Shown here in pieces: positions 25,171-38,889 of a DNA stretch of 64,000 bases. The notes beneath the pieces were generated by a model, which saw only the letters and a program-made list of their open reading frames with translations, had not been told where the DNA came from and did not search any database. The position numbers and the translations under genes are program-made. Position 1 is the first letter of the stretch. Each line of letters starts with the position of its first letter. Source of the DNA: Struthio camelus (lineage: Eukaryota > Chordata > Aves > Struthioniformes > Struthionidae); assembly GCF_040807025.1 (NCBI RefSeq), contig NC_090945.1, positions 75,341,088 through 75,405,087 of the forward strand. Reading direction: 5' to 3'.

Positions 25171-28131
25171 GGATGGTGCTACGGTTAGCTCTGCCTCTTT
25201 GTGGACACAAAATCAAATACAGTCCCTGGCAAAGACTTAAGCTACAGACAGCTTAACGCTGATGTGCCAGGGAAATTACAGAGGCGTGAGCAGTGCAGCT
25301 GGGAAGGGTTTGGGTCACCAGTACTATTCACCAATTCAAGGGGACATTAGTGGGCCTGAACTCCTACCAATGCCAAGCCTGCGTCAATGTGAATTGTACC
25401 ACTGGCAAAACCCCAAAGTCAGGAAACAAAGAAAAGTAGTCTGGGGCTATAAAGTAGAATCAGGCAGAGGAGGATTTTGAGTATAGGAATTTGACTGCAT
25501 CAAAAATGCAATGCCACTCAGATAATCTCTGCAAGATTAGAGTAAACTTTATACATGAATGTTTGTGGGGAGGAGAATTAGGATGCACTGGGGTAGAAAA
25601 GAATGGGGAAGATGGGCAGAACACTATGGGAAGAGAAGGGAGCTGTGGGCATATAGCAGTGGGCTTGCTGGCAGAGAGGGAGAAGTTGAGAGGCTCACGT
25701 CAGGTTGAAGAGCGAACCTGTTTTGCTGGGAAATAAAGTGTGGCAAGACTTTGAGTGGTTTATATTCACTGTCACATCTGGACTGGGGTCTAGGGGGCTA
25801 CAGGATCCCTGCTCTGTGCAGGTGTTTGGACATCGGAAGAGCTCTGTTACTCTGATGGTGACTGAAACTTTGCTCATGCATCACACGTAGGCCAGATGTG
25901 AGGACTCCCTAGAGAGAATGCTAATTCTGGTAGGGGAAACCAGGACAACATACTACGGACAGACACGCATAGCAGTGAGTCTATCTCAGACATCCTCAGT
26001 GCAGCACCACAGACTTTCTACCACTGTAGGACTCCCACGTTCACAATGTGCCAGATCATAAATCTGCAGACTAACTGTATCTGGTTTTGTGTCCTAAAGC
26101 AGGACCTGAGTGTGTGTTACAAGCTTGGTGTGCTCTCAGAGAAGCCCATTGACAGCACCTATAGCCCAGTACTGCACTCCTTCCACCATCACATGAGCCA
26201 GAATGTGTTGACCTCGTATGACCAGACGGGCACACAGATGTGTATCTGTCACCTGATCTGAGGCATAAGATTCTCACAGGACCACCTCATTACAGGACTT
26301 GTTATCTAGGTGCCTCGTGTTGGGAATTTAGAGAGTTGGAGGGAATGGCAGGATGGACTAAGGTTATGGCAGAAGAAAACTGATGGAGAGAAGGAATAGA
26401 GCATGAGCAGGTGGCCCTCCAGGGTGCTCCACCACCAACAACAAAGTGTGTGACTCTATCATCTACACTGCTTTGGGTCAAAAAGATAAGCTCATGGAAA
26501 GATGGAAGTATGAAGACGATGACAGGAAGAAACAGAGAGGGGCTGAACAATTTTCTCTCATGCCTGCATTTTATCAAGAGCTAAAGCTTTTGAGATCTTG
26601 TGACAACAGAAGGCCAATTTCAAAGGAGTAGGAGGATTTTGGAACATTGCTGCCAGCAGACCATCTAACAGTCTTTCTGAAACTGAATTTCTCAGAAATT
26701 GTGGTTTGTGAGAAATTTTAAAAAACATGGTAATAGTCCAAACTGGACCACAGTTGCACACAAATCAGAAATCCTGCTTTTCAACCTCAGTGGTTGTCTT
26801 CTGGCATCTCTACTGGGACTAAGATGCCAGCTGGCAGCAGATGGAGAGTGATTTCTGTGATGTTGTTTTCTGGAGATAGGAACATTTTTAGGAGAGGTGA
26901 TAGGCAAGGCAGAATTCCACTTCATCATACTAAGCCACTGGTGTAATGTCCTTTGAGGGCATTACTTAGTTTTGCAAAGTAGCAGCTCTAAACAGCACTG
27001 GCTAGATTTTGAATGTCCAGAGATTTTCACTTGTGCTTAGCAGAGCCCCCCCCAACAGGGATGAATTTCGCCTATAAATCCTTATTTCTTTCACAATTGA
27101 GGAGGATGTTTTAATAGTGATACACACTCCAATTTATCCATATTTGAGACATTAATCATTTTGTAATATCTTTGTATCATAATGCAAATCAGGGAAGCCC
27201 GTAAAGAAATACGGTATAATTTATTTCATCTGAATAGCAAAAATATGAAAGTAGACAAAAGTAAAATAAAATCTGACAATGTAGGAGGATAAAACAGCTG
27301 TGTCAGCTATTACACTGCTATGTAAACAATTTAATGTGATTATAAATCTGCTTCCAGTTACATCGTTACACATATTAAAAAGTTAGGCAAATTTTTAGCA
27401 AACCCTCTTCCTCCCCTTTCATCAGAAGTCTTTCTCTTGAATCGCAGGCTGCTTCGGTAATTTGGTAACATTTGGTAAACTGCTTATAGGGTTACGTACA
27501 GATGTTTCGGTCTGTGCCTCCACAGATGCTGTTATCGGCTGGACCGCTGGGGATGAGCAGGTGCAGTCAAACCACATCGCAAGAGAATCTGGTTTCAGGC
27601 TGTGCCTTACGCTTTGAAGTTGCTGCTAGGAGGAAAACCACAGAATGTATTCTTAGTACCCCAGTTCTGACTCTTCCAAAATCTGTGCTCAGTTTTCACA
27701 TGTACAAGTGATTTTAGCCAGATTTAACCGGTGTTACTCCCTAATGCTCACCTGTTTTTGTAAAGTTTGAGGACAAAGAAACAAGACCTTTCCAAAACTG
27801 TTAGACCAGCCTTATTAGAAAGGAGATGAAGCATGAATGTGAGCTGTCAATATGTTATGGCTCAGCTGGAGGATGACAAAGTAATGCTCTGGTGGAGCAA
27901 TTGTTCTGGGTCTTGTCTCCTTCTCCCAGGTGGGATACCATTGCAACTGACTGACTGCCATCCATGGCTCTACTCCCTGCTACACCTAGCGCTTATGAGC
28001 TAGGCCTGGGTGCACCTGCGGTGCAGTGGAGAAAGCTTTCTGCAATGCCAGGTGGCTGCTCGTTTCATATCAGAGTCCCTGCACCCTTCCCAAGGTGAAA
28101 ATCGTTGGCTCAGAGGCCTGACTATGGAGTG

Positions 28132-28147
28132 TTTTTTTTTTTTTTTT
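28132..28147. repeat. T16 homopolymer
   Basis: Sixteen T in a row (A on the minus strand). No retrotransposon body is recognisable on either side. Intergenic. Confidence 0.9.
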
Positions 28148-29153
28148 GTGGTAGAAATGCTGCCTTGCTTGTTTTGCCACACACAATCACTGCAACCTAC
28201 ATGAGACATGGCAGAGTTTGAGTAAGTGTGGTGTGCAGTGAAATTCCCATACCGCGTAGTAAGGAAGGGCTGGAGACAGAATTCACTGCTGAAGTGTGCA
28301 AATAGTGCAATGCAATCATTTAAAACACATTGAGATGTGCTTAAGCAATTAGAGAGGGCATATGCATTGAAATGCAGTTTGCATGAAACCAAGCTTTTAA
28401 AAGTATTCAGAATTTACATAGCTATATGTTAATCTACCGACACGATATAGTTCTGAATATTCTCATAGCAACAGGAGAACAACAAATGATCTCCCTGAGC
28501 TATTCAGGCATAACACTGCTATTAGATTAGCTCTGATTTTTAATTAAAATAAAACAGCTTGTTTCTAAGCTCTAAACATTTTGAGGTAATTAAAACTACA
28601 ATATCTTTTGTAGGATGTATTTGTTAAAGTAACAGTAATTCCTCTGTCCGACTTTATTACTGAAAAGTATACTGCAACTTCATTAGACAAATCAGATTAT
28701 TCACAATTTTCTCACAAACTTAAAATATAAAATATGCTTGCAGTTCTGCTGCTATTTTTGAATGGTAGCGATATGCTTCAGTAAACAATGTAATAGAAAA
28801 TTCCCTCTCCTAGTTTTTACAAAGTAACTCTTGAGATAACAATCTTATCTAACACCATTATAGTCCTAAGCAATATATCATGTCATAAATAGTGTCTAAT
28901 TATCACTTTGCCTTTCACAATGTTTTAATAAAGAGCTGATTACTGTGATAACGTTTTAACGTCTTGTTAAAAAATATCTGATTCAAAAGTCTTAACTTTA
29001 AACATTTATTTCTGGCTGAATTTTGACAAAAAAGAAATAGCAGCCAAATGGAAAACTAATCAACTAAGCCATTTTATATTATAGGACAAGTACATCAAAA
29101 CTGTTTACTTTTGCATCTGGATACATATACAAGGATTGAGTTTTGTAAATAAT

Positions 29154-29183
29154 TGTGTGCGCGTACGTGTGCGAGTGTGTGTG
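29154..29183. repeat. Imperfect (TG)n microsatellite
   Basis: About 30 nt of TG repeats interrupted by CG and TA steps (tgtgtgcgcgtacgtgtgcg, then agtgtgtgtg). Intergenic. Confidence 0.9.
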
Positions 29184-29989
29184 AAATCTGTATCCTTTAA
29201 CTGAAAGTGTTGCAACATGTTGAAATGAAACACTGAATTTTTAGATGCTTTTAGAGAATAATATGATTCCAGGTGTTGCCTAGATACATATGGAAGCAAA
29301 AAATACTGAAAAAATGCCACAGGAATTACTGAAAGGAGTGTTTTAAAGTGAGACCTTCATTATGGAGGCAAACTTACCTATTATTCCTCAGTCTATGATT
29401 TAGTTCCTATGTCCAAGCTATCACTAAATTTTGACACAGTTTTCTGCAAAGTGTTGACTTTCCTCTTTCTCATACAGTGAAACTCACTCAGTCTTCTATG
29501 TATCCGTTATCTCCATTTCTCTGGCCTCGACAAATGCAGCTCTGTTTCCATGCAGAATACAAAAGACTATTTGCACATTTTCTTACTGCAGGGCCTTGGC
29601 ATTGTCCCTGGCTCTCTGTGTCTTCTATATGTCATTCTAAGTGTAAGCTCTTGACTTTCACTCTCAAGGCCCATCATAACCTAAACGAGTTCTGAAATCT
29701 CTTATTCACCGACAAGATGCTTACTCCAACTTCTGCTTATTCCATGATGCCAAGCTCTGGCAACCTATTTTCTCCTAAGTTTCCTTCCCAAACTAGGAGG
29801 CTCCCAGAAAATTTCCAGAGAACTGTCCCATTATTTTCTTCCACTGTTCCATTATCTTCTTGCACATCTCTCTTTTAAACTCCACTGATTCTAGTTTTAT
29901 AAAAAATTTGACCAAAATAGGTCGTTGGAACATTGCAATTGCTGCAAATAGTGCTGTCCAGTACTGACCCCATCCATGTATTAATTCCT

Positions 29990-30135
29990 TCATAATGCAT
30001 TATCTCTTTTCTTCTATTTAAATTGCAAGGTTTTGGAGAGAAAGGACTATACACTTGTGAAGACCTACAAATGTATACACTTAGGACAGTGGGATCCTGG
30101 TCCATGATTTTCACTCCTAAGCATTATAGTAATCC
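29990..30135 (+). repeat. Relic of an old amniote interspersed repeat (L2/MIR-like tail)
   Basis: Near the end, CAGTGGGATCCTGGTCCATG followed by CACTCCTAAGCATTATAGTA matches a tail I recall from many sauropsid genomes (form: cacaatggggtcctggtccatgac, then cctaggcgctacggtaata). Pyrimidine-rich sequence upstream from about 29560 may belong to the same element. I am not sure of the family name. Confidence 0.45.
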
Positions 30136-32139
30136 TGCTTCCTCTTCACCAAGAATTCTATAAAAACACAAGATGAAAACACGCTAGATGTCTAGAATAA
30201 CAGCCATGTTTGCCTTTTCTGCTATGTTAATTATAATTTAATGCTGAGTCTGAGATTCAAAAAAATGTCTGATTTAAGGACTAATACACGTATAATTGAT
30301 CTTTTATTGAAGAATAAGATTTGACCAGATGACATCTTGAGTCATCTCAAGTCTTAGGACATTTGAACATCTACAAATGAGTCTCTATAGGACATTTAAA
30401 TAATTTTCTTGAGCTACTATTGCATACCTGACTGGGAATTTGAATACTTCTGAGGAAACATTTTGGTCATTCAGAGGTGACACGGTGGTTCTGAGAAGTG
30501 AAAAGACACACCTTATTAGTAACGATGATGCTACTGCAGTGTACAAAGAAAAACAACAAATAAAGCTCCCTCCCCAACTAAAAAAAACCCACCATAATTG
30601 ATAATATAAATCAAATATCTAAGGAAGGTACCTTTCTGTATAAGTTTTTGGTGTCTAACCTCAACTGAAGCAAAATACAGCATGACCCTTATTCAGCTCT
30701 GAGCTTTCCCAGGTTAAAACGAAAAAGCACAGAAAAGAAGATTTTTTTTCTGTAATTGTTTAAAATTTTGTCTTGGGAGATTAGCTGGTGAATCAAGTTT
30801 TGGATAAGATCATTATGGGAGAAGTCAAGCAAACAGAAAGATGACTCAAACAGTTTAGTGCCAAGACTATTTCTTAACACATAGGAAAATCATCCTCTGG
30901 TTTCATATGGAATTCTCCCACAATGAACAGTGAGCCTGGCAACAGACACAAAACTGCAAACTGGCCAACTTTTGCTGCAGAAATGGCCTAACAGTTGAAG
31001 CATAATGACAAGAAACCAGAAAAATGGACATAGTCTGAGGAGGAGGAACCATGGCATGGTTAAATAATGCTGTACCTATCTTTGTGCTTGTTAATACAGA
31101 CAGCCTGGTAGAGAGACAGCTAACATTTTCTATGTTAAAAGATAAACAAGCAAAAAAACAAATAAAATAAACAGGAAGCCAAAAACATACAGGAAAATTC
31201 CCTGAATACATACTCACGTGGTAACTATGATGGTCTAAGGCTAAGAGTGGATTTCTCCTGCTTGGGTAGAGCACAGAAAGAGGGCACTGCACCAACTCCA
31301 AAATATCATATAGGGGGCTATCTCTGGGACACCCTGGAACAGAGCCCACGGGTGACGCTGAGGAGTGGCTCTGCCTGGGTCTGTGCCAATGGGTTATACC
31401 TTGGACCAACAGTGCTCAGTGCAATTTACTGCTCTGAAAAAGTACATGGTTTTCATCTGTCATACTGTGTAGCTCAACTGCGCTAATGCTTTGTGTTGAA
31501 TGAAGAGCTGGGCTCAGTCTGTCTTGCGCACTTGCGTGTTTCCTTCCTTTTATGACCTTATGGAAAATCAGATGGCGGTACCCTTACTCAGGTGGGGAAG
31601 CTAGTTTTTCTACAGAATTACTTTGTGAAAATTGTGCTCTCCCTGCCTAGTGCTTCTGGCTGTGAGATTTATCCACGGCTTTGGACTGGAATAGAATGCA
31701 ATTTCTGTGAAGCTGGAAGACATCCTTTTAATAAGAATTTGTAAAGAGATCAAAACAAGCACGAGAACCCAAATTCTACCCTATATGTGTTAAAAATAAG
31801 TTTACAACTGGGAATACTCCCCAGGAGAAATGTTTTTCCTGGCTCCTCCATCACACAAGTGAAATACAGCCAGTGCTCAATTCCGAACTCTTAAAACTCT
31901 CACCATTGATAAAATAGATTGAAAAAGCCAAGTGTTTGTGTGGGCTTACAAAAATCATTATTTAAAGACACTCAGAGAAGTACATTTTGGGAGGACAGGT
32001 CAAATGGCACCAGCTGTTCTGAAAAGGAGATTTAAAAAAAAAATCTTGGTACAGGATGTAACAAAACCATAGACCATTGTTTGGCTATCCCAAATAATGT
32101 GTGCATACGCACACACTTTCCTTCAAAGTAAACCATTTT
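30136..32139. other. Intergenic; longest unassigned ORF of the window
   Basis: The 168-codon minus-strand frame at 30903-31409 is the longest in the window. It lacks recognisable domain motifs, and a shorter plus-strand frame overlaps it. Nothing else is seen. Confidence 0.5.
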
Positions 32140-33900
32140 CTTAAATCTCTCCCTAGTGACTGGACACAAATTAGATTTGTTTTGACATTCAGCATTTTGC
32201 TCCACTTTTGGAGAAGCGGATAATATAATCACATCGCCTTTTAATCTTCTCTTTGACATGCGAAACAGATTGAATTCTTCCAGTTTCTTGTCCCACACCT
32301 TTCTCTTGCTTTGAAGTCAATATTGTTGCTCTTTTTTGCACCCTTTCCTGATCTTTGCACTAAGGAAAGAGTAGTCTGGAATCTAGTATCTGCCAGCACG
32401 AGCAGAGATAAAATTACCTTCTTACACACTACTCCCTTTCCTTAAACATGTTTTACAGGGGTTATGTGAGGCTTTTTTATTACTACACCATACTGAGAAC
32501 TCACACCAAATTGCCTATCCACCCTGACTGCCTTAGATCTCTTTTAGAAACCTCCATTTTCCATAGCAGCTTCCATTCTGCAGGCAGGCCTGCATTTTTA
32601 TGGGTCTAACTTTGGATGTGGCTGTTTTAAAACTAGGGCTGGACACAAAATATTTATCTGAGCATGTAAATGTAAGGATCTCACATTTTACTCTTCCTGT
32701 GACACTCCTGCAATCTTTAAAAGAATTATAAAACATACTCTCCCCTCTCAAATATGTTGATGTAGATAGGTTGTTGAGAGCAATCACCCAAAGGGGAGAG
32801 GAAGGGATTCACCTCTGCTCAGCTCTGTCTGAGCTGGAATGCCAGGTCTTTCAAGCCACAAAATCTCTTTGTCTCTGTATTTTTGGAGGAGCTGTTGCAT
32901 ATTAGGTTTAACAGAAAAGGCTGCTCTAAATTTACTAACCATTTCAGACTATACTGTACGTAAAGCCTGTTTTCACCTTTATTTACTATTCCACTAGTTC
33001 TATTACGCCACCTGCACATTTTAGTAAAAGTGACTTTGTAGTTACTTCCAGCTCACTGATGAAAATAATAAGCAGTGGCAGGTCTAGGATTATGCTTAAT
33101 ACCACCATCCATAAAGTACTCTATGATTTCTTCACTGATGACTTTCTGAGATCTTGTCAGTTAGCAAGTTCTTAATTGAATTTATGTGTGTTTTATTGAT
33201 ATATAGAATGTTAATTTTTTAATCATCATGTCACGTGACATTAATTCAAGTGTCTTAGAGGTATATATTCGCTGGATGTCACTTATGTTCAAACATCACA
33301 GTTTGAGTATACCTGTAAACTCCTCCAAGAATGAAATTAGGCTTGTCTGATATGCTCTATTTTTACTAAATCTTTTGGTATTAATTATATTGCTATATGC
33401 CAATTATTTTATTAGTTCACTCACAGTTCAGCTTTTCCATTGTTTTACTTGCGATTGAATCACGTTCACCACTTCTTTGCCCTTTTGAAATATGGTACAA
33501 TATTTAGCAAGCCTTAGTCTATCGGAATTTCTTTGACACTCTTAAATGTAACAGAAATGAGCACCAGCAGGCCAAAGATCTCCTCAGTGAACTCCACAGT
33601 CGTCTGTTGTAAGTTATATGGGTCTGCTGAATTTATAATGTTTACCATGTTACAATTGCTTAACACCCTCCTTGATTACTAACGGATTGGAAAATTGTTC
33701 ATCATCTCCGTGTGATGAAAGCCTGTAAATACAGAGCAGAATGACTTATTGAGTACTTTTAGCCTTTTTTGCCTCCGTATTAACAGTTTTGTCATCACAG
33801 CTTATATTTTTGTTATAGGGAATGATGTGTGCCTATAGATTTCTGCTTTGATTCTTACATTTTAGAAAAATGATGTATTGCTCTGTAAAAAGAGGTTTCA
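32140..33900 (-). mobile_element. Ancient, heavily decayed CR1/L3-type LINE, antisense
   Basis: Scattered but collinear blocks match, from memory, the antisense strand of old amniote CR1-type elements. They include TTTAATCTTCTCTTTGACAT (32240), AGCAGAGATAAAATTACCTT (32400), AGCTCACTGATGAAAATAAT (33050), a block near 33240 recalling the usual 'gtgtcaaaagccttact', ATTAGGCTTGTCTGATATGC (33335) and CCCTTTTGAAATATGGTACA (33480). The order equals ORF2 read backwards. No intact frame remains. The boundaries are approximate. Confidence 0.7.
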
Positions 33901-36439
33901 TGCTCAGGCAATTGTTTTCCTTTCTTAAGTGCAACCTATCCCCAAATGTCTCGAGGAGGTGGTAGGCCAAGTGTATGGTATATAAGCATACTGGCAAAAG
34001 GCTTGCTTAGAAGTCTCCCTTGCCGAAGGATCAATGGCTGAAAGCACTAGGCATGTCTCTGTAACACTCACAGGTATGACTAAAGTAGATCTGCATGTCC
34101 ATGATCCTTAAACACACTATTTTAGAACTCCTGGTTACCTCTATGTGGCAAAAATATTGCAAGTCCTTGCCTTCTAAACAAAATTGTCATTACAAACTGA
34201 GGTATTTTCTCCATCAAAGAATTTACTGTTTACAGCTGTCCTTCGCATAAAAGGGGAGACAACAATGGATGTTTCATGATTTGGCAGAAATGAGCTTTTA
34301 GCAAAGCTATGAATACAGAGAAGTTGACAAGTAGGAGAAATGAGTTGGGGAGGGCACTCTAGAGAAGGATAGATGAGAGCGGAGACTGTCATCCACTGAC
34401 ACTGGGCCTTTGGAGTCTTCTGCAAATCTCAATAGATGCTTGATACTAAAGTTTACCATAGTTCCCATGCAAAAAAAAAAAATTCTAGACATAAAAAAGA
34501 GAGATGTTTTAATCTGAGGACTATTTTTATGGTGATAATTTTGGCAAGAGTGTAAAAACGTGTAACTTTGCTTTTGAAAGTCCACTGGAAATTGTTCTAG
34601 TCATGTCCTTGCTGGTCTTTGACAAACGCAGTGAAGCAAATCCGGATGGAAGCTGCACTTTGTTCGAGACGGATTCATGTTCTCAGAAGGCTCAACAAAT
34701 GCAAACAGAATGTAAAATTTTGGAAAACAAAAAAAGCAAGGTAGCTAGCAGAATTGTCACTCTCAGCAAAAATTATCTTTATCACTCTTTCTGCCTCTGA
34801 AAAGAAATGGTGTGAAATGCTCTGTTTGTATTATAATAAATCTGTGCCTTTACTTCTTGAGGAAGAGAGGCGCTTTATGCTTCTGTTCCTGCTAACATTG
34901 TTCCGGGCGGCCTGCTGAGATCACAGCTGACCTTGCCTTGACTGGATCTGTCTGTCTCAGATTATACTATCACAGGGATGTCTCATGCAGTGAGCTCCCC
35001 TTTGCTTATGGTGCTCCTTAGGCCAGTGAACCAAGCTAAAATGATCTGGAGCTCTATTCTGATCTCAAGCTAATGAGAATTGGAAATAATAGAACATTAC
35101 GAAGGCTCTTGGAAATATAGCAATGAGAGGAAACATAAGTGTTTGCGATGTAACATACTATATCTGAGAGAGAGGATGATCATGTAGATAAAACAGTATG
35201 TACTATTATTAAATCACCATTCAGGTTTGAAAACACTTTTCAGTCAGTAAAGAAAATACATGGATAAGAACAAACAGAAGGGGAATGTACTACCCTGTGG
35301 AACTCACGATAAATCACATATTACAGTGGGAAAGAGGCTTAGGGGCAGAGCTGGCAGCATGAGTCTATCTATCTGCAGCAAACCAGCACCTCTGGGAAGC
35401 TTATGTCCACAGAAGTGCAGCTGTTGCTAAAGACGGTAGGACCTCCATTTGATTCCCTAATCATTTCTCCTTACACCACAGCTCCTACAAAAGGCCTGCG
35501 AATGAATGACTGGTGTATATATCTTCCATATTGCCAAGGGAGCTGTGTGTATTCGGTGTCCAAACACCCAGGAACAATTTGAGTTTTCCCGACATAAAAG
35601 TGCTTTGTGGATTTAACTGAGTCACAACAGCAGAAATATCACATCCCAGAGGAAATCAATCTTTACCTTTAACAGGTAGGTAGGTAGCTTGACAAGTCAC
35701 AAAGAAGAAAAATAGTACTGTCCATGAGTCAAGCCTTTGGGATTACTGGGAAAGCTATGTCAGGGCTTTTTCAGGCCTACATGGATTCAACCTTCTGGTG
35801 ACAGATTTGGCTTCCTTTGCATGGCAACTGAAAGGATAGGTTCCCAAGGCCAAATCATTTTGGACTGAATCTATTTGACAGCCTTTGACCCAACTCCCCA
35901 GCCAAGTTAAAACGACACATTCAATGTTATTTGGCATTTGGGTGGGAAGTGACTTTTCTGTTCTGCCAGAGGTCTCTTCTAAATGTCCTATAAGAGGAAC
36001 AGACTGCAAACAGTAATGACATCTTGTGGTACTTGCTGAATTATTACCCTCTGATTTAGTAGAGAACTGGATGTCAAAGTTCATTACATCTTGCTCCCTC
36101 CATGCTGCCGCTCAACTCTGCAAATTAACACTGAAATTTCAGCTACTCTTAAAAGCTGGATACAGCAACATTACAAAGAGTAACTCCCCATGGCCTTGCT
36201 GTGGACCCAGTTCACTTTCACTTATTTCAGCTTTGGCACTATCATCTGGATTGTAATAAAATGCTCAGGAGTCTAATGCTTTTCATTAACTGTGTAGGCA
36301 TCCAAAGCTCCCATAAAGCTGTGTGCTTAACGTAAGCTGTGTGAAGGATTTGCACAGTTCATATTAGCATCTATTATCATGACATTTTACTGATTATCCC
36401 ATTCCGCCTCCCCACAACCACGTTCTTGTCAATACACTC
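33901..36439. other. Intergenic, nothing recognised
   Basis: AT-rich sequence with a short (GTAG)3 run near 35676. Open frames up to 109 codons (35755-36084, minus) have no recognisable similarity. Confidence 0.55.
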
Positions 36440-36530
36440 TCTCCAATGTTCATTCCAGTCTAAGTTACAAGCTTTTCAGGACAAACACCACAGTTTCCTG
36501 TCAGTTTGTACAGTCCTTGTCAGCATGGAG
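36440..36530 (+). repeat. Relic of the same old repeat tail as near 30 kb
   Basis: AAGCTTTTCAGGACAAACAC followed by CAGTTTGTACAGTCCTTGTC resembles the aagctcttt-ggcagggact-tttgtacagcgcctagcac stretch that precedes the tail seen at 29990-30135. It is short and diverged; family assignment is uncertain. Confidence 0.35.
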
Positions 36531-38169
36531 TAGCTCATCTTTTATCAGGGATTTTGGGAGTTGACAAAATAGTAGTAATAAATAAGGCTAGCTGGAACAG
36601 TTTAGGCATATATCTCCACAGAAGTGATACAAATCTGTTTTTCCTGTTATGTGTTCAGTGGATATCTTTTGGGGCTTGTTGGCTCTTCGGTTTTGTTCTA
36701 CTGTGACTTCTCAGTTTCTTTTTGTGGACAAAGGTGGCTAAAGCTACTTGCCAAATACAGCCTTTTTTTCTTCTTTTGGGCTACAGAAGGCCTCATAAGT
36801 AGATGACTAGTCTATATGCAAGATTTACATACAGCTTTGCTACTTTATGTTACTTTTTCCCAGTTGTGAGGAAAGAGAGAGTAAAAGACTATCACTTACG
36901 AAGAATTCAGAGGTGATAGTGAAATCACAGGCTTGTAAGATACAGTGAAACAATGCTGCTGATAGCTGATGGTATAGAACGTGGAGCAGCTGACCAATGC
37001 TACTGGTCTCTGCATTTTGAGTAGTTTTGAGTAGTGGGGCATCGTTTTCCTCATTTGCCCCTTTTACTGACACACAGATCATGGTGTTCACACTGGATAT
37101 CGGAAATAATGTGCTCTGCCTATTTCCTTCACGTTTGCAAAAATTCAAACTGCAAATACAAATTACAAATCCACACTCGCTGGATTCCCTGTAGATGGAG
37201 AAAACAGAAATAGATGAAGATAACTATATGGCTCTATGATTTTACAATATCTAATGATAGCTGTATTGATCTAGGTTTTTCCATGGGATGATGCCACCTA
37301 TTGGACATTCTTAAAAGAGGCAAAGCAGTTCAAAGAAAATAAATTCTTAGTATATACTAATTTTTTCCAGAAAAGCTGGCTAAACTTTTGACTCTTTCAT
37401 ATAGTTCAATAGCTAGATAAAGGCTTCTACTGGGACATCTTGAACTATGATAACTCATTAGAAAACAAGAAAGGATATAGCTAGAAAAAAACACTGGCAA
37501 CACTGACAATCTTCTGGAAAAAGACAATGAAGTTTAGAAAAAAAAGTACAGGTAAAGTTTAACAAGACATTTTCATCCATTTTTCCAGGGGAAATGTGAG
37601 TAACTTTTACTTATTTATTTAATACTGAAGTGTGCTGAGGGTGATCAACTTTAATTAACCTTGAACTGCTCTTAGTAACCCAAACTAAACTTAAAAATTT
37701 TCTGTTTGGTAATGTAACTTGAGGTACTCTAAGAAATCTTTTTAATATTGGCCTTTCAATGCATTCTCCTGCAATGAAATGTCTCCTGCGCTCTGTCAGA
37801 TTTTGACGGAACTGTGGAAGCCTCCACACAACTACCTGATCCTATGGTGGTGGTGTGTAAAGACTTACAAACTTTTATGTAGTGACATTGAAACTACTTA
37901 CGAAATTGTAAAACTTCTCAAGGGCTAGGGTATGATTCTGCTAAAGTGGAATTCAGTGTTGAACTCTCATTTATTTTAACAGCACAAACTGAAGCCATAA
38001 ATAATAGTCAACTTATAAAATAATCACTTTGACTTGATAGGACCGCTCACAACAGCAAGGGAAGCAGGATTTAGGATTTAACAGTTCAAAGATACAATGA
38101 AGAAAAATTACTTTTTCAAAGCATATCTAAAATATAAAATATTCTGAATTTTCAAAGCTTTATGTTTAT

Positions 38170-38250
38170 GTCTCTTCCATTTGAAAATACAAATATTTAT
38201 TTTTATTATTTATAAAAATATTTATTTAAAATATTTATTAATATAGCTGA
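38170..38250. repeat. AT-rich low-complexity tract (ATTTATTT-like)
   Basis: Repeated AAATATTTATT units over about 80 nt, roughly 0.9 kb past the ACOX3 stop. If the 3' UTR extends this far these would read as AU-rich elements, but I see no evidence that it does. Confidence 0.7.
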
Positions 38251-38883
38251 TGATAGAGAAAATTTGTAGTATGTTCAGTACTGCCTATCACACAATTACA
38301 TGTTCCTATAGCATAACATTTTTAATAACTCATTCGAGAGCATTTTGATTTAAAAAAGTAGGTGCAGTTTCTGTGCGTGCTGACTTATCCCAGGTTTATT
38401 GCTCGTTTTGCAGCGCTGAAAGCACTATAACCAACAGGGAACATACATAAGACTTTCAAGTTTGCATTACCATACTTTTTTAAAAAAAGAATAAATAACT
38501 CATTTTCAATTAATTGCATTTACAGAGATATGCACAATTCAAAGTCAGATTACCTAAAATCTCAAAGCCTCTCTTGCATTGGAAGAACAATCAAGTATTT
38601 TAATGTCAAGGCACATGAAGTAAATCCGAATAGCTTCTTGGACTTTAAAAGGGCTGTTTGAAATGATTCCCATTCCTTAATACATGTTTATCCCTATTGG
38701 TGCTCTTGATATCTTTTTTTCGTTCTCCTTCTTTTTTTCAGATTCTCTTTTATTTTGCTAATATTCTTCTAGACTCTTGAAAAAATGCTTTTGTTCAGCT
38801 TGTTCATAATCAATGGTGGCACAAGCCTGTTAATTATTTAACTTCTGTAATATGCCAGTAAACTCAAGACGCTATTGGAACAT

Positions 38884-38889
38884 TTTATT
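38884..38889 (-). terminator. ACOX3: Candidate ACOX3 polyadenylation signal (AATAAA)
   Basis: This is the first AATAAA on the minus strand after the ACOX3 stop codon, about 285 nt into the presumed 3' UTR. Further AATAAA copies at 38749-38754 and 38395-38400 are alternatives. The choice is an inference; RNA 3'-end data would decide it. Confidence 0.35.

Larger units (their letters stand above)
21481..29989. other. Intergenic, no supported gene
   Basis: About 8.5 kb without recognisable exons. Open frames of 141 codons (21803-22228, plus), 130 codons (28000-28392, minus) and 115 codons (24474-24821, minus) have no family similarity that I can see. CTTACAGAACTTGCAGTTTA near 21658 resembles the start of an old repeat. 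Confidence 0.5.

Noticed and set aside
30318-30362. Possible CR1 3' end (TTTGACCAGATGACATCTTG)
   Set aside because: Only about 20 nt look like the CR1 tail, and neither the terminal ATTCTRTG unit nor the upstream part is present.
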